The position numbers were made by a program, and so were the translations under genes. Under the pieces are notes generated by a model. The model saw only the letters and a list, made by a program, of their open reading frames with translations, did not search any database and was not told the DNA's origin. 6,734 bases of DNA, from contig JANPLH010000044.1 in assembly GCA_031426435.1 (NCBI GenBank), positions 1-6,734 on the forward strand. The letters run 5' to 3'. Below are positions 5,387-6,734 of the stretch, in pieces. The stretch comes from UBA6168 sp031426435 (lineage in GTDB: Bacteria; Bacteroidota; Bacteroidia; Chitinophagales; Saprospiraceae). How positions within the stretch are numbered: the stretch's first letter is position 1; every line of letters begins with the position of its first letter.

Positions 5387-6734
5387 TCAAAAATATGCCC
5401 GGTACATCAGGTTCGGGAAGAATCCGAACTGCGTCATGTGCCCCACCTTCCCCCGCTCGCTTTCATCGTAAAACTCCGTGATGCGTCCCTTGTGGTTCGT
5501 CAGGTTGTCTAGGTTGAGGAAAAGCTCGTGCGTCGCACGGGGCTTGTTCCATTTGTAGCTGGCGGAAACCTGGATTTGGTAGGCATCTTCCAGGCTGCTT
5601 TCAAACGCCTTTGAATAGTCCCAAAACTGTCCCTTGTCCGGGTCCACGGCGAGGTTGCCCTGTTCGTCCCGCAGCAGCGGGATGATTTTTCTGCCTCCTG
5701 CCAAATATGCCTTGGCGTTCAGTCCCAGCGTCTGATTTTTCTTCTTGCCGATGCCCGGAAATTCCTTGCCGCATAGCAGGTTGAGGAGGTAGTTGCCGTT
5801 GAACGGCGTGTTGCGCTCGATGCCGTCCAGCGCCGTGTATTTTGATTGGTAAATGGAGGCGTTCACCATAAAATAGTAGCTGTCGCTGAAGAATTTTTCG
5901 AGGGTCAACTCCACGCCGTAGTTCTTGCCCGTGCCCTCGTTCACGAGGTCCACATAGCGGAAATCGAGGTTCTCGACGATGGTGGCGAAGTAGCTCGTAT
6001 CGTTGTTTTCCACTGGCAGGTCGTAGAGGTGCTGGTAGTACAGTTCCAGTTTTGCCCGCAGGTTTTTGCCTATCCGCTGCTCCAAACCCATCACAAAATG
6101 GTCGGCTTTCAGCAAACCCAAGTCCCGGTTCGGTTCCGTGTAGCTGCCGTCGGGCTGTTCCACCTTCGCAAAATAATGGTGGATGCTCTCCATGTTGCTG
6201 TGCTTGCCGTAGCCAGCGTGGAGCGAGGTCTTTGGCGTCAGCTTCCAGTCCACGGCGAGGCGGGGTTCGAGGGTGCTTTTCGAGTTGAGCAGCACGTTCA
6301 TGTTATGCAGCCCGCCGACGACGGTGAGGCGTTCGCTTGCCCGCCACTTCCAACTGGCGAAGTTGCGTACCGTCCCGACTTTTTCATTGAAATCGAGCAG
6401 CGAGACCCGCCCGGTGCCCTCGCTGAGCCATTGGCTTTGCTCAAAACGGTAGTCGAACAACGTGTATTTCGTGCCCACCTGCAACCGGTGCCGGGCACTG
6501 AACTTGTGGCTGTAAGTCATTGAGCCTCTGTAAGTTGGCTTTCGAAAACGCCCCTCGAAGTTCTGTCGCTTCGCAATGACCGAGTCCCGCACGAACTCGT
6601 TGTTTTCATCGTAAATCTTAACGATGCCCGCCCCGGAAACATCGTCCTGAATGCCCTCGTTCGAGTAGGTCGCAGCGGAGTTTAGCAGGCCCTTTTTGCC
6701 GAGGCTCATGCTGTGCTTCACGCCCGTGTTCAGC
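5387..6734 (-). CDS. TonB-dependent outer-membrane receptor, C-terminal beta-barrel part (partial, 5' end off window)
   Basis: The frame is open from the right edge to TGA 5387 (448 complete residues), so this is the C-terminal half of a larger protein; Bacteroidota receptors of this type are usually 700-1000 residues. The visible part is beta-barrel only, with alternating aromatic and polar strands such as MTYSHKFSARHRLQVGTKY, LEPRLAVDWKLTPKTSLHAGYG, GLEQRIGKNLRAKLELYYQ and YGVELTLEKFFSDSYYFMVN. It closes with ELFLNLDNLTNHKGR and a terminal aromatic residue (RAYF), the usual outer-membrane assembly signal. The plug domain and any N-terminal carboxypeptidase-regulatory-like domain would lie outside the window. 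Substrate cannot be told. No SusD-like partner is seen on the visible downstream side. It is convergent with the Crp/Fnr-family gene. Confidence 0.9.
   Translation of the reverse strand, partial: LNTGVKHSMSLGKKGLLNSAATYSNEGIQDDVSGAGIVKIYDENNEFVRDSVIAKRQNFEGRFRKPTYRGSMTYSHKFSARHRLQVGTKYTLFDYRFEQSQWLSEGTGRVSLLDFNEKVGTVRNFASWKWRASERLTVVGGLHNMNVLLNSKSTLEPRLAVDWKLTPKTSLHAGYGKHSNMESIHHYFAKVEQPDGSYTEPNRDLGLLKADHFVMGLEQRIGKNLRAKLELYYQHLYDLPVENNDTSYFATIVENLDFRYVDLVNEGTGKNYGVELTLEKFFSDSYYFMVNASIYQSKYTALDGIERNTPFNGNYLLNLLCGKEFPGIGKKKNQTLGLNAKAYLAGGRKIIPLLRDEQGNLAVDPDKGQFWDYSKAFESSLEDAYQIQVSASYKWNKPRATHELFLNLDNLTNHKGRITEFYDESERGKVGHMTQFGFFPNLMYRAYF

Noticed and set aside
5846..6523. Plus-strand 225-codon open frame over the receptor gene
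   Set aside because: It is antisense to clear beta-barrel coding sequence and is explained by codon bias on the other strand.

Overview
The window looks like chromosome of a Bacteroidota bacterium of fairly high GC content. The evidence is a partial LpxC-FabZ fusion (a typical Bacteroidota architecture), perfect TAnnTTTG promoter -7 elements, absence of Shine-Dalgarno sequences, and the C-terminal barrel of a Bacteroidota-style TonB-dependent receptor. A Saprospiria-like relative is possible from GC content and intergenic repeat style, but that is only an inference.

Layout. Minus strand, 1-2104: lpxD followed by a partial lpxC/fabZ fusion, which is a lipid A (Raetz pathway) operon reading off the left edge. 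Plus strand, 2220-4511: hemC (hydroxymethylbilane synthase, heme pathway, apparently starting at TTG), then a membrane di-iron enzyme of the fatty acid hydroxylase / sterol desaturase superfamily resembling alkylglycerol monooxygenase. Plus strand, 4618-5259: a Crp/Fnr-family regulator. Minus strand, 5387 to the right edge: the C-terminal part of an outer-membrane TonB-dependent receptor, convergent with the regulator.

How the genes relate. LpxD and LpxC-FabZ act in sequence or in parallel in envelope lipid synthesis: LpxC deacetylates, LpxD adds the second acyl chain, and FabZ makes the acyl-ACP supply. hemC diverges from lpxD across a 115-bp intergenic region. The remaining genes have no obvious functional link to these.

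The most unusual content is not a gene. Three consecutive intergenic gaps (lpxC/lpxD, lpxD/hemC, hemC/hydroxylase) are almost filled by tandem 7-bp repeats. Each has a different unit (GAGGGAT, AGTTGGC, GGAAATT-like), but each shows a G-rich direct array followed by a complementary C-rich arm. The repeats contain the stop codons of lpxD and hemC and abut the lpxD promoter. No defence system, CRISPR array, transposase, tRNA or rRNA was found.
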